This document shows positions 35,301-46,800 of a DNA stretch of 64,000 nt, one piece after another (the stretch's first letter is position 1; each line of letters begins with the position of its first letter). The translations under genes were made by a program, and so were the position numbers. Source of the stretch: Monarcha castaneiventris obscurior (Eukaryota; Chordata; Aves; Passeriformes; Monarchidae); assembly GCA_026261815.1 (NCBI GenBank), contig JAMPIT010000379.1:21361001-21425000 (forward strand), read 5' to 3'. The notes under the pieces were generated by a model, which worked only from the letters and a program-made list of their open reading frames with translations, did not search any database and was not told where the DNA came from.

Positions 35301-38300
35301 TGTCAATTCTGCAAATTTTCACGTGGCTAAGAGCAACAAAATTTGCCTCTTTCTACTTCTTCTGAGTAGGTATGACACGATAAAATTAACATAATGCTTT
35401 TCAATGAGCAATATGACGTTGTAGAATTACAATAAATTAACTGTGTTTGTTTTAACTTGTGGGTTTGATACATAAAATCAAGTTTAAAGCACACAGAAGA
35501 GAAACTTTTAGAAAACTTGTAGTGCTACTTTATAACTAGCACTTGCAATTGAAATATTCCCTGTGAATGAATCTGGGAGGGGTATCAGGGCACATGATGT
35601 CCACCTACCTGCTCTACCACAGTCCATGCCTATTTTCTCTTAGGCCTCTGAAGGTAAAAGCTCAAGGTAAGATTGTAGGTGAAGGAGAAAGGGCCTGCGA
35701 AACAGTTCCAATGAAGAAAAAAACTACAATCCAAAAGAAGATAAATTTTTGTAGAAGGAAATTCTAAATTTGATTGGAAGTTAACAATTTTCATTTTCCT
35801 GTTAAAACACTACTGGGAGGGTAAATGCTCATTTCCTTCATACTGAATATTAGTAGATGATAGTAATTTTTAAAAAAAAAAATCCAAATGTTGAAAATAG
35901 TCTTAAGAAATTATCATTACATATTTGCTTTGGATTTTCACTTGTGGTTTCATGAACCCTTTTACCTTTTTAAGAGGAGTAGGTGCTGGCTGCAATACAA
36001 AAGAAGTCATAGACAGGCTGAGATATCTGGAAGCTGAAATTGAAGATTTAGAGCTAAAAGAAAAAGAATTGGATCAGCAGAAACTGTGGCTTCAACAAAG
36101 TATCAAGAACGTCATGGATGATTCTACAAACCACCAATATCCTTTTAAATTAATTGTGTGTGCACTTTGGAACTAGAATTAAAGCAACACTTAAAGTGTA
36201 GGTAATGGATAAAGCATAATGTAGCCCATTTTATCCTGAAGCAAGGTAAGGCAAGTATTTTTTCAGGTTTTGCTTCAACAAAAGAAGATAGAAATCTTAG
36301 ATACAGGACTTTTTAACTTCCATGACTGTGATTGGTAACATGAAAATAATTTAGCATATATATATAAATGTACAGTAGTAACTTTTAAGTCAGTAGAATA
36401 ATCCCAGTGTCTTATTTGAAATTAGTTATATTGCTTCCAGAACTTGAATTTATACTTTGTTACCAGTGCTTTACATGAGTCTTTTTTGTTGCTTCATTTT
36501 GAAAAGATTAAGCTATCACCCAAAGATAAATTGAGTTGACAAAGTCCTGAAGCTTGTTGGGTTTCAAACTGGAAAAAAAATTCTGTATATAAATATCAGA
36601 GAGTTCCAGCTGCATTGCTCATAAGCATGTGTTTAGCTGTCTTGCAAAATAGACATCTTAGACTGGGAGCAGGCAAGTGTCCTATAATACTACTGATAAG
36701 TACTTAAAATTTACTGGATTTTGTAGCAAAGGAGACTGAAGTTAAATTTTAGGAGAAACTTTTCTTTTGGGAGAGCTAGCCCTGGAATTGATCCCCCAGA
36801 GAGAGGGGAATATCTGTCACTGGAGATTTTGCAGAAGAGGAAAGACAAACATCTGTCTGGAATGTCTGAACAGTGGATCAATCCTACCTTGAGGCAGAGG
36901 AATGGGATGGCAGATGACTTTTGAAGTTCCCCCTAGCAGTATTTTTGTGTGATTCTGGGAAATGCTGATGCATACCTGAATCCTGTATTGTCAAGTTAGC
37001 AAGGTAAATGGTATTCTTCAAAACAAGATTTGACATGTTCTCCTTTTTTAGAAGAATCGCTTCTCATTCAAGCTACACAACTCTTCTTCTTTTTGTATTT
37101 TCTTTGCAGATACAGGTTTTTTCTTTAAAACCCAGAACTCTTGTTATTTATAACGAGCTATTCTGAAAGTCAAAAATAATGCCTTGATTACACCTCGAAG
37201 TAACTATAATAACATTATAGTTTAGGCTCAGTTTGGACAAACTTCTAAAGGGCAACAAATACCAGCTTTATATTGCTTTAAGAAAAATGTTCCTTGACAT
37301 AAATTACATTTTCATATGTCACCCATGAAGATATCTGCAACTGCTTCAATGGTAAGTTGCTGCTAGGCTGTATTTCTAAACTGAGTGATTTCTTGAAAAA
37401 TAACTTGCTAACTAACCTGCTTTCTCCCTGCAAGTATTTTGAATTTAGAAGTACTCAATAGTGATCAGTACTAGGTAGATGTCTCAAAATGTTCATGGCT
37501 ACCAAGTTCTGGTATTTTCTAGCTGCAGTCACAGATTGTGTAGAATGGAAGCTCAGCTGGAGTTCTGGTTTTGGATGTCTTTTTTGGTATTCATACTTCT
37601 CAGCAGCTTGCCAAGGGCCATTAATGGAACCAGAGACAGAACATGTCAGTCCAACCCTCCAAAAGAACCAAGAAGATCCAAATTTCTTACCATTTTCTGG
37701 TGGCAGCTATAGCCAGACAGAGCTTGTGATGCTGTACAAATGGAGCCAGCTGAAGGTCAATGATGAGGCATTGCTACTAAATCTAAAGGATTCCTGTACA
37801 GGTGGTTTGAAGAAATTGCCAAGAAATGCTGGCAGAGGTTACTTCCCTTGACATCATCTCCTGATCTTGGAGCACCCAAGGGAAAGCTGTTGTTCAGCCT
37901 CCAGCTAGGCTCAAAACCATCTCTTCTTTGCCACAAGGATGATTTTTTTAATAAAAGCCCAAGATTAGAAAACTATTGCAGTTTAACAAAAATGAGCTAT
38001 TACTGAAAAGTGTTAGTCATTACAAAATATGGAGGCACCTGGCATGGCACTAACATAGTACTTCACCTAAGTGTTCTTAGGAGGCAGAGAAAGAAGAGTT
38101 ATTCCAAATTAGTTATGGACAAAGAGGAAATGATGTGCAGGTAGGCAAGTGACTTGCAGTATTGTGCCAGTGCTGTGCATGTAACTGTGGTCCCCTGACT
38201 TTACCCAGCACATTTTAATGCACATAGTAAGCCACAGATGAGTTTGACAGCCAGCTGTTACAGCTCAGTTGTGCTGCAGAAGCCATGAGCTTAGATACTT

Positions 38301-41300
38301 GGAAGTGCTGGCACTGAAGATGAACATTAATACCTCTTCTTCCTTCTGTTAAATTTCTGTAGTACTGCCATTCATCAAAGTCACAAAGTGAGCCAGACCC
38401 GAGAGCTGGTTTAGCTGAAGGCATATGAGGAGTGGCTGAGGGAGCTGGGGTTGTTTAGCCTGGAGAAAAGGAAGCTTGAGGGAGGCCTAATCACTGTCTA
38501 CAAGTACCTGAAAGGAGGCTGTAGCCAGGTGGGGGTCGGTCTCTTCTCCCAGGCAACCAGCAACAGAACAAGAGGACACAGCCTCAAGCTGCGCCCAGGG
38601 GAGGTTCAGGTTGGACATCAGGAAAAATTTCTTCACAGAAAGGGCTTCCATGCATTGGATCAGGCTGCCCAGGAAGGTGGTGGAGTCACTATCCATGGAG
38701 GTGTTCAAGAAATGACTGGACATGACACTTAGTGCTATGGTCTAGTTGACAAGGTGGTGATCAGTCAAAGGTTGGACTCGATGGTCTTGGAGGTCTTTCC
38801 CAACCTAAATCATTCTTTGATTCTGTGAAAAAAGTAACTAGTTAAATATTTTTACCTTATGTTAGATATACAACTACAAGACAAACGGGTAAAGAAAATT
38901 GTAAATCTTGTACTGTTGTGAGAAAAGATTTTTGCAACTACGATCTAAGTATTGGAATTCTGTGATTTATGCTATGCAATATACTTGGATCTTATAGGGA
39001 CTACATATGTCCTACCACAAGTTTATATATGCTAAATTGTGCAGTACTTTAGGTGGCCTTAGAGAATTTCCAGATCTCATTTGAGTGGATACTATACAAG
39101 ACTTAAGAAAAATACACTTAACACTGTCTTAAAAATTGCTGTTTAACCAGGAGATACACTTCTAGCAATTCAAGCACCTTGTGGTACACAGTTAGAAGTA
39201 CCTAGACCTGAAATGGTATGTACTGGTTTCTTGTTTACCTGAGTGTTGTAGAGCAGTAGTGGAAAAGAAGAGCTATTTTAGAGCAGAGGATTTCTCTCTA
39301 TCCATGTGTGAGAGGAGGGGGAGAAAGGATTAGGATTGTTTCAGTTGAGAAGAGAGAGGTTGGATAGAAAAAAGTGGGTTTTGTACATTTAGACTAATGG
39401 TAACCCTGCCTTCTATTAAAACCAAGATAGACAAGTGTATTTCCTATTCTCTCTTGCTTTTAAATGTTGCAACTTGCAAAATAATGCATAGTTGTCATGA
39501 ATTCTCTTAAGAACTCAGTGACTTTTTGTGTTATGTTTCTCTGTTATATTGTTAAAATGGATCTCTTAAGAAAAAGCCTTTTAGATTTAGTTTTGATTTA
39601 ATTTAGATTTAGTCTCATGGTACTAGACTGGATAGAGAAACAGACTGCAGTCTCGCTATAGCCAAAAGGATTAATTTGGCAAGGTTAAAGTAGAAGGCCA
39701 AATTATTTACTTCTGTCCATCTTTAACTTTTTTTTTTGTTGTTGTTGTTGCAGTGCTTGGTTTTAAATAGTGTTTACATAGTTGGGAGAGAGCCTTGTTT
39801 GTATGAAGCATGATAGCCACTGTGCTTACAGAAGGCTGAAATTCACCTGAGAAGTTTCACAAGCTATTTTTAGTGAGGCTAAGCACAGTCTAATATCGTA
39901 AAAGCATCCAAGGCTAGAGCCATGAAGCTGATCAATGGTACTATCTTTGTCCGTCTCTGCTGAAATCAGTTCAGGCAATGGTAAGGTTCTCTGCAGGACC
40001 CAAGTTAGCAGCTGTGATGTTGGATTTTGTTGGGGCCTAAAACAGTTGATCTTAGTCTTCATTACCTTGTACAGTTCCAAGTTCTCAAGGAACAGTAACT
40101 TTCATAATACACCACCTTTACAGGGACAGAACGGACAGAAGAAATACCAGATCAATCTTAAAAGTAGTTCAGGACCTATCCATGTGCTGCTTATAAACAA
40201 AGAATCGAGCTCCTCCAAGCCCATGGTGTTTCCGGTTCCTCCGCCCGATGACCTTGCACAGCCCCCATCTCAACCTGCAGCTCCAGCGACTCCACTTAAA
40301 CCAGCTGCAGCTCCTCCAAATCCCCCAGAACAGCACGACCTGAACCAAGGACAGGAGTTACCACAAACAGCAGCTGCGGACACACCATCAGGTGGATGGA
40401 TCCAGGGGTTTTCCTGCCTCTTGTGGGTGGGGGAGGAAGGCAGGTGGAGGGAAAGAAGAAACTGTTCAGATAGGTGGTAGACAAAGGGAAGATAAAGAAT
40501 TTGCATAGGGTAGCAGCTGCCCATTAAAAGACTATTCCAGGGGCTTAGTAACAGCTCTCAGGAGGTTAGAGATGCCTCTTCCTCTTCTGTCTGGTGAAAC
40601 AGATTTTTCCCTCAGAGCTTATCATCATACACTGAACAGGTTTTAGATGTAATCCTTTTAATTATTCTGAGGTGCTTCTCCAGAATGCAGTTTGGAGCGA
40701 AATTGCAAACCTCTTGACAGAGGATATGATTTGAACGTTTACCTTTTAATGAGACTGATAATACAGGCACTAGTTCCAGCTATTCTACCACAAGGTGGCT
40801 TACCTTCTTCCACATAGCCACAGTGAGAGGCTGCCTGAATATCAGGTATTGTTTTCATAGTAAATTAATAGGTACTAGGAAAAGATTTATGAAAATTCTG
40901 TCAATATTACAACTGCATTTCTGAGGGGTCCTGATTACCTTTATTTATTAACCTTTAATTAATTGACAATTAATTAAATTGTGCCTGTGACTGTGGAAGG
41001 GGAAGATTCCTCTCACCCGATCCCAAACATTGGGCATGTTCTCCTCAAATGACATAGCTGGGGGCAGGTGCCTTGTGTTCTGTTTCACTGTAACAGGCTC
41101 ATGATGCCTTCCTGTCCATGTAGATGGCAGCGCCCAGCGGGACAGCGCAGCCCCCGCAGCCCCTTACTCCAGCCTGCCGGAGCCAGAGCTGTACCCCAGC
41201 CTGTCTGAGGACGGGGCCCAGGCTTCAGCCAGCTCCAGTGACTACCAGAGCTTGCTGCCTCTGGATGTCAACTGTATTCTCAAGCCAAACTCATTTGACA

Positions 41301-43212
41301 TTGCAAAGATGGAAGAGCCTGCAGGTAGGAAGCAGTTGTTCCTATTGAAATGTTTTTACTGGTTCTCTGAGCCCTTTTTTGTGACCAAATTACACAGAGG
41401 AAAAAACAGGCCTCTGTTTATCTCCTCATAAAGCCAGTGAGCCAGCTCATAGGAGCATACTCATTTTGAGCAAATGAGTTTCCTTGACACCAAATAAGCT
41501 TCATGTTGTATATGGCTCTTGGGTTTTAAGAGATAAGTGGGAAAAACATACTGGGGGGGGGGAAAAGCTGAGGGATACAAAGATAAATATATTTCACATG
41601 TACATGGCATACCTCCTCTGCAGCTCCTACACTGCACAAACTATAGTGTACTTGGCAATTCAATGTTTTAATGCAAAGAATGTGTTGACTGCTATAAACA
41701 TGTTAAAAAAATCTACATACTTAAAGCATGTGCTCCTGTCTCACAGGAAATATCAGTGGAGATATTATTGATGAACTCATGTCTTCTGATGGTAAGTATT
41801 AAGCATCTTTTCTAATAAGTAGCAGCATGTAGCAGCATGGATTTTGTGTGAGCAGCACTTAGGAGGCATCTGTTAAATCTGATGCCAAGAGTCAGTATGA
41901 AACTACTTCTTTCCCGTGTTGCCTCCTCTGTCACTCTTGTCTTTGCTCCCCTTTCTATTCCCTGCAAGTTTATTTAACAGTCAAAATATGAAAACCTTAA
42001 TCCAACAAGAACTTACATGCATGAATAACTCACCAGTCCTTAATTTAGGGACAAAGAACAAGCTGATGACTAGTGTGCTGCCTTTAAAAAAAAAAACAAA
42101 CCGGTTTAATTCTGTTCTGTCTGAAGCTTTATGCAGGTGCTTTGAGTAGGTATTTTAGAACATAGTTCTGGATGCAGACTGATACATGTCCAGCTGTGAT
42201 ACACTAAATGTCACCCATTTCTGCTCCTGCACCTCTGTGGCCATATGAGTGCAGCACTGTACCACAGCTACTACAGAGTTCATGTGCTGCCAACCTCTCT
42301 ACCACTCTCACTGAGGTGCCAGGCAAAGAGGTGAACTCAGCTCACTTTGTTCCTTTTGCCCTGTGTTCTATAAGGCCTGTGATAATATATGCCCTTCAAG
42401 CAGACTGCCTCAGGGCTCATCCAGAAACACACATGTGGTTATGTAAGATCCAAGGGGCAAGATGGGATTCTGTGAACGTGCCAGTATGTGGTTAACATGG
42501 AAACAGCCTCCACTTGTAGAGCAGGGATGGCATGCCCAGCTCATATACACTGTGTTAGAGTTCCTACAGTGCAGAGTGAGGGCTGAGGCTTTTCTTCTTG
42601 CATTCCCCCCACAAAGACATCTTCGAGTCCATGCTTTATATGCAGTGCACAGACAAACTGCAAGCCTCCATTCCCCTTCTGTAAAAACAGAGATAATGCT
42701 AACTTCCTTACTTATTTGAAGGCTGGCATTGTACTACAGTATTACGGTATAGTAACAAGACAAAGGAATATAAATACAAATTATGGGTTTCTGGTTAAAG
42801 TTTTCAAAAGCTGCTCAGGAGCTCCTTTGCTGCAGAAGAAGAAATAAAACCCATATTCCCCAGCTATCACTCCACTTCAGCAAACTGACTTAAAATACCA
42901 AGCAAAAAATGGTAGATACATCACTTGCTGCCTTAGTTTGAATGCAGTACAGGTATTCACGGTATGTATCCCAGTGAGCTTGTCAGATTATCAAGACTAT
43001 TTTAATTATTAAGACTAACCCTGATGACAAACATACTGAATTATGATAGGGCTGATTTTCCAAAACTGTTTTAATTTAAACTAAACTATTCCTGCTTTAC
43101 AGTTTTTCCTCTCTTACGACTCTCTCCTACTCCCGGAGATGACTACAACTTTAACCTGGATGATAATGAAGGAGTCTGTGATCTCTTTGATGTGCAGATA
43201 CTAAATTATTAG
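28952..43212 (+). CDS. E2F5: E2F5 transcription factor; 9 coding exons, 377 aa
   Basis: Repressor-type E2F that binds DNA with a DP partner and is held by p130/p107 in G0/G1. Coding exons: 28952-29080, 35183-35292, 35975-36136, 37308-37351, 39151-39215, 40124-40391, 41124-41324, 41747-41791, 43103-43212 (1134 nt, in phase throughout). Residues 13-80: winged-helix DNA-binding domain with [12 protein letters not shown]. About 85-130: leucine-zipper dimerisation region. About 131-200: marked box ([20 protein letters not shown]). C-terminus: pocket-protein binding segment [18 protein letters not shown]. Exons 3 and 4 are joined through an AT-AC U12-type intron. The N-terminus before SRHEKS is only 13 residues, much shorter than the Pro/Gln-rich mammalian one. 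Exon 7 adds 67 residues rich in Ser, Glu, Pro and Ala that I do not know from canonical human E2F5. Start chosen at 28952 (GGCATGG), though the frame is open upstream. Confidence 0.96.
29081..35182 (+). other. E2F5 intron 1
   Basis: A 6.1-kb intron. It carries a sense CR1 copy at 29440-29895. GC-richer patches near 30080-30330 and 34490-35050 stand out from the AT-rich remainder, but I recognise neither repeat nor exon in them. Confidence 0.65.
29440..29895 (+). repeat. CR1 LINE fragment in E2F5 intron 1
   Basis: Sense CR1 3' region: GAGAGGGTCCAGCAGAGGGC, GAGGAGAGGCTGCGGGAGCT, GGTTGGACTAAATGATCTCC and a CCATTCCAGCCCTAACAATT tail. Nearly complete at the 3' end. Confidence 0.93.
36137..37307 (+). 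other. U12-type AT-AC intron of E2F5 (intron 3)
   Basis: The donor is ATATCCTTTT at 36137-36146, the consensus of minor-spliceosome AT-AC introns. The branch site TTCCTTGAC at 37290-37298 differs by one base from the TTCCTTAAC consensus, and its A lies 10 nt before the terminal AC at 37306-37307. Joining 36136 to 37308 restores the marked-box reading [10 protein letters not shown]. No GT-AG pair at this point gives that reading. AT-AC introns are known in other E2F genes. Confidence 0.94.
36740..36960 (+). repeat. old, diverged CR1 fragment
   Basis: Weak CR1 3' similarity inside the U12 intron: a CACTGGAGATTTTGCAGAAG segment, GAGGAATGGGATGGCAGATG, then GAAGTTCCCCCTAGCAG and a final GTGTGATTCTG. 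Much more diverged than the other copies. Confidence 0.5.
38421..38828 (+). repeat. CR1 LINE fragment in E2F5 intron 4
   Basis: Well preserved sense copy: GTTTAGCCTGGAGAAAAGG, GGAAAAATTTCTTCACAGAA, GGTTGGACTCGATGGTCTTG and TTTCCCAACCTAAATCATTC, ending in TTTGATTCTGTGA, the typical CR1 terminus. Confidence 0.95.
41124..41324 (+). CDS. E2F5: E2F5 exon 7, extra S/P/E-rich exon
   Basis: A 201-nt exon with a CCATGTAG acceptor and a GCAG|GTAGGA donor, phase 1 at both ends so it can be included or skipped without changing frame. It encodes 67 residues with [15 protein letters not shown] and ending [10 protein letters not shown]. It lies between the Pro-rich exon 6 and the [14 protein letters not shown] exon. 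The canonical human protein, as I recall it, joins those two parts directly. The clean splice sites and sparing of stop codons support a real exon. Confidence 0.85.
41325..43102 (+). other. E2F5 introns 7 and 8
   Basis: AT-rich introns around the small exon 41747-41791. A run of nine G lies near 41552. No repeat element recognised. Confidence 0.6.
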
Positions 43213-43815
43213 ATATTGTGTCAACCAGACTACTTATCTACCTCTAACTATAACATCCTAGACTTCTTCATAACCTAAGTATTTGAATAATGAATGTATA
43301 ACTTCTTAGTTCACTGACTCTGGGAGTATATTTCCTTTTGTTTCCTTTAACTACTTCACAAAACAAATTCAAGAACAAGAAAAAAAGGGCTCTTATCAAA
43401 AATTCTGGCACTTTTTCACCTGAGTGTTCTTCTGTGTAATCCAGTTGTTTGGAGCTTTCTTTAGTAAGAAAAGTGAAAATACCTAATAGCCTTTTGATCA
43501 TTTTTTAAAAAATGATTAGGCTTCTTGCTCACAGTTAACAGCATTTTCTTTGAAGCTTTACTGCCAAGAAGCTTTCTATAGTCTTTTCTAACTTTTCAAA
43601 CAACTTTGAAGCTTTCACTGCCAAGTTGAAATGTGAAGGGTATCAACTTGAGTTATGCTAAATTGTTTCAGTGAACCAATTTTGTGAAGTGCCTTCTGTT
43701 TTAGCACTTTAAGTTTCTCACACTGACTTCTGACATTCCACTTTCCTACATGATAGGAAAGGTCTGTTTGTAGTTTGTATTAAAGTGTGCCAATACTTGT
43801 ATATTAACAAATTTT

Positions 43816-43825
43816 TTTTAATAAA
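43816..43825. terminator. two-way poly(A) signal for E2F5 (+) and RBIS (-)
   Basis: AATAAA at 43820-43825 on the plus strand lies 608 nt past the E2F5 stop. The overlapping TTTAAT on the plus strand reads ATTAAA on the minus strand, about 75 nt past the RBIS stop at 43896. It is the only good signal I see for either gene nearby. Confidence 0.65.
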
Positions 43826-43895
43826 ATTGTGCAAACAAAGCCATCAGTATTTGTGGTCTTTCATTTCTTGCAACCCCTTCATTGTCCATTTTATA

Positions 43896-46800
43896 TTACA
43901 ACTGAGATAACAAGCTTGTGGCAGCATCCACGTTTGCTGGTTCCTTTTCCAGATTTGTGGAAACCTGAAAAAAAGAAGTTTCAGTTTAAAAAAGGCAGCA
44001 ATTTTAGAAAGCAATTTCTTTTTTATTCTGCTTAAAAAAAAACCCCAGACTAATAGATACACATTGTCCAGAAGATTAGTTTGTCTCTTATATATTTAAT
44101 TTAGGCTAATTTTGCAGTCATACTTCAATAATTTGGGGGGATTGCAGGATACACTGAAGTTGAGACATAAGCAGAAAATGCTTTGTGCTTCAGGAGCGTC
44201 GTACCAGTAACATAACACATGGCCCAACTGAGACACGCTTGGCTTTTAGTTCACAACTGCTCTCAACAACAGTTTTGCAACTTTGTAGAAAATACTGTTA
44301 CAGCCTGACTAATCAAATACAGCAGTCATGTAGAGCCCTGCTAGCACAGGAGCAGTAGTACAGTCTGAATTCTTGAAGGAATAAATAACAAGCCAGCAGG
44401 GACAGGACCACTGGCTCCAACTGCCTTGAAATCCTTGTTTGGCCTCATCCTGTGCTGGCAGCACTGTCACTTACATTTAATTTTTCTCTCAGCCTCTCCT
44501 TAAGGTATTTTACACTTGTTCTGTTGCTCCCAGCCATACAGAAACTTGATCACCTCAGGCACACTGAGAACTCATATCCACTTCTCCAAACTCCACCTTC
44601 CCCCAACAGTCAGGATGGTTTCATCTGCACCTCATCCTGGAGCACTGCTTTCTCTCCCTGAAACTGTGCCTAGAGCATCAGTCAGCATAAAGAGTTTATA
44701 TGCATGAACTCATCAGGAATTAAACTTTGTGAATTAATTCTTGTGCAAGACTGCAAGTAAACCTGTATAAAAAAAAACTAGACAAAGGCAAGTAAAACCC
44801 TGTCTTGAACCCTAAGTGCTGCAGGCAAAACCCGTACTACAGAAATTGCTGTTTCAGATGTTGGTACTTCTGATGAGGTAATATGAAGGCTTAGGAATTG
44901 GGAACAGAGAGAGGCAGAACTTTGTTTCAAAGCACTGTGAGGTGCTTCAGGTAGGGAACAGCCAGGTTCATCCTCTCTATGTCTATTCATGTGGAGATGA
45001 AAGTTTCAAGTCAAGGGGATGGAGCTGGAACTAATTTAAAAAACCAATTAGAAATCAGCTAAAATGTACTTCAAAAATACGGTTTTGAAGCATGCTTCAG
45101 CATGGCTGCCCACCCTCTTCTCTAGTTTAGTAGTTATACAGCATTTGAACATGCCAATCAGGTTTCAACATTACCACACAAACTAAATTCATAAAACTGG
45201 GATTCTAGCTTTAAAGCAACTGCATGAATTTACAGATTCACAGATTACTGTGAGGTGGAAGGGACCCACAAGGATCATTAAGTCCAACTCTTAAGTAAAT
45301 GGCCCACATGAGGGTTGAACCCAGCACCTTGGTATTACCAGCACCATGCTTTGACCAACTGAGCTAACTGCCTGCAGTCTCAGAGCCACATTATAGTGCT
45401 TTAAACACACACATTCTTTTCAAATTCTCCTCAGACTTTTACAAAGGGAAGTTACCTGCTGAGTCTTCTCAGGTTCTGCTGTGGTACCTTTTGATAGCTG
45501 CTGTATTTCTTTCTGAACTTCAGCAAATGCTTTATTTATTGCGCTAACTTTTTCAGCATTTTTAATGTTTATCTGGGAGAGAAAAAAATACATTATTATT
45601 TTTAACAAAAATTCCGCTGATGTGAAATTTCCCCATTTTTGTGCAACTATTATGCAGCCAGTGTTACATGCTTTTCAGTATGTTTTATCTGTTACTTCAT
45701 TAGATCATCTAGTTGTGTACTGATATGTTTAAAATTAAGAGTTAAACTTTCTCTACTGGAATGGGAGCCCACAGTGATCCAGAAAGAGAAGACAGAGAAA
45801 ACAAAAGCCCGGCTTCACAGGCCCTGCTACACCACCCTCAGCTCCTCTTAGCTGGAGTCAAGTCCCAGGAAGGATTCCTTCCTTCATCTCTCTGGTGGAC
45901 TGACCCTGGCTGGATGCCAGGTGCCCACCAAAGCTGCTCCATCATTGCCTTCTTTAGCTGGACAGGGGACAGGAAATACAATGGAAGGCTCATGGGTCAA
46001 GGGAGATAAGGGCAGGGAGAGATCACTCAGTTGCCATCATGGACAGAACGGACTTGACTTGGGGAAAATGAATTTCCTTTGTTGTCAAAAATGCTGCAGA
46101 GGAATCTCAGCTCTGGCACCTGGAGCACCTCCTCCCCTTCCTTCTTCACTGACCTTGCTGTCTGCAGGGCTGTTTCTCTTAAAAATTCTCACTCCTCTGT
46201 TCTGACTGCTGCTGGGGGTGTGCTTAACTACATCATCCCAGAGGCACTGCCAGTCCCTGATGGGCTCTGCCTTGGCCAGCAGCATATCCATCCTGGAGCC
46301 AGCTGGCATTGGCCCTTTCAGACATGAGGAAGCTTCTGACAGCTTTTTAGAGAAGCTACCCCTGTAGCCCCTCAAAACCAATACAACTGGTAAACGATGT
46401 CACCATTTTGAATTTCGTCCAGTAGCTTACCTTTCATCATCACACCTTGCGACCTAATTAGGTCTGGCCAACAATGTCTACCAGGTTTTGATGCAGTATT
46501 TAAAGAAACTCTGCACCTCAGCCTCTCTTTTAGCCCAAGTCTGCCTTTGAAAGTTGTTTTATCAAAAATGCTTGCTTTCAAAGAGGAAGAGCTAGAATAT
46601 GGACACGTGTTGCGCTCTGGGGACAACTGTCTGTGGTAGAGGAGCAGGCTGGATGCAAGAGGGCATAAACTCTCACCACTGCAGCAAATAAAGATTCAGC
46701 CGATCTCAGCCCTGGCACCTGCTGCTTACAAAATCTGGAACAGGATCCTTGCCAGGTAATGACCTCTTACATCGCAAACATTACAGAAGCACACTTATAG

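Noticed and set aside
36137..36176. Reading E2F5 exon 3 on to the stop after ALWN
   Set aside because: The frame runs into the U12 intron; joining at 36136 restores the conserved marked box.
45301..45373. A tRNA gene on the minus strand
   Set aside because: A and B boxes are present but the arms are poorly paired and a CR1-like tail follows directly, so it is the head of a SINE.
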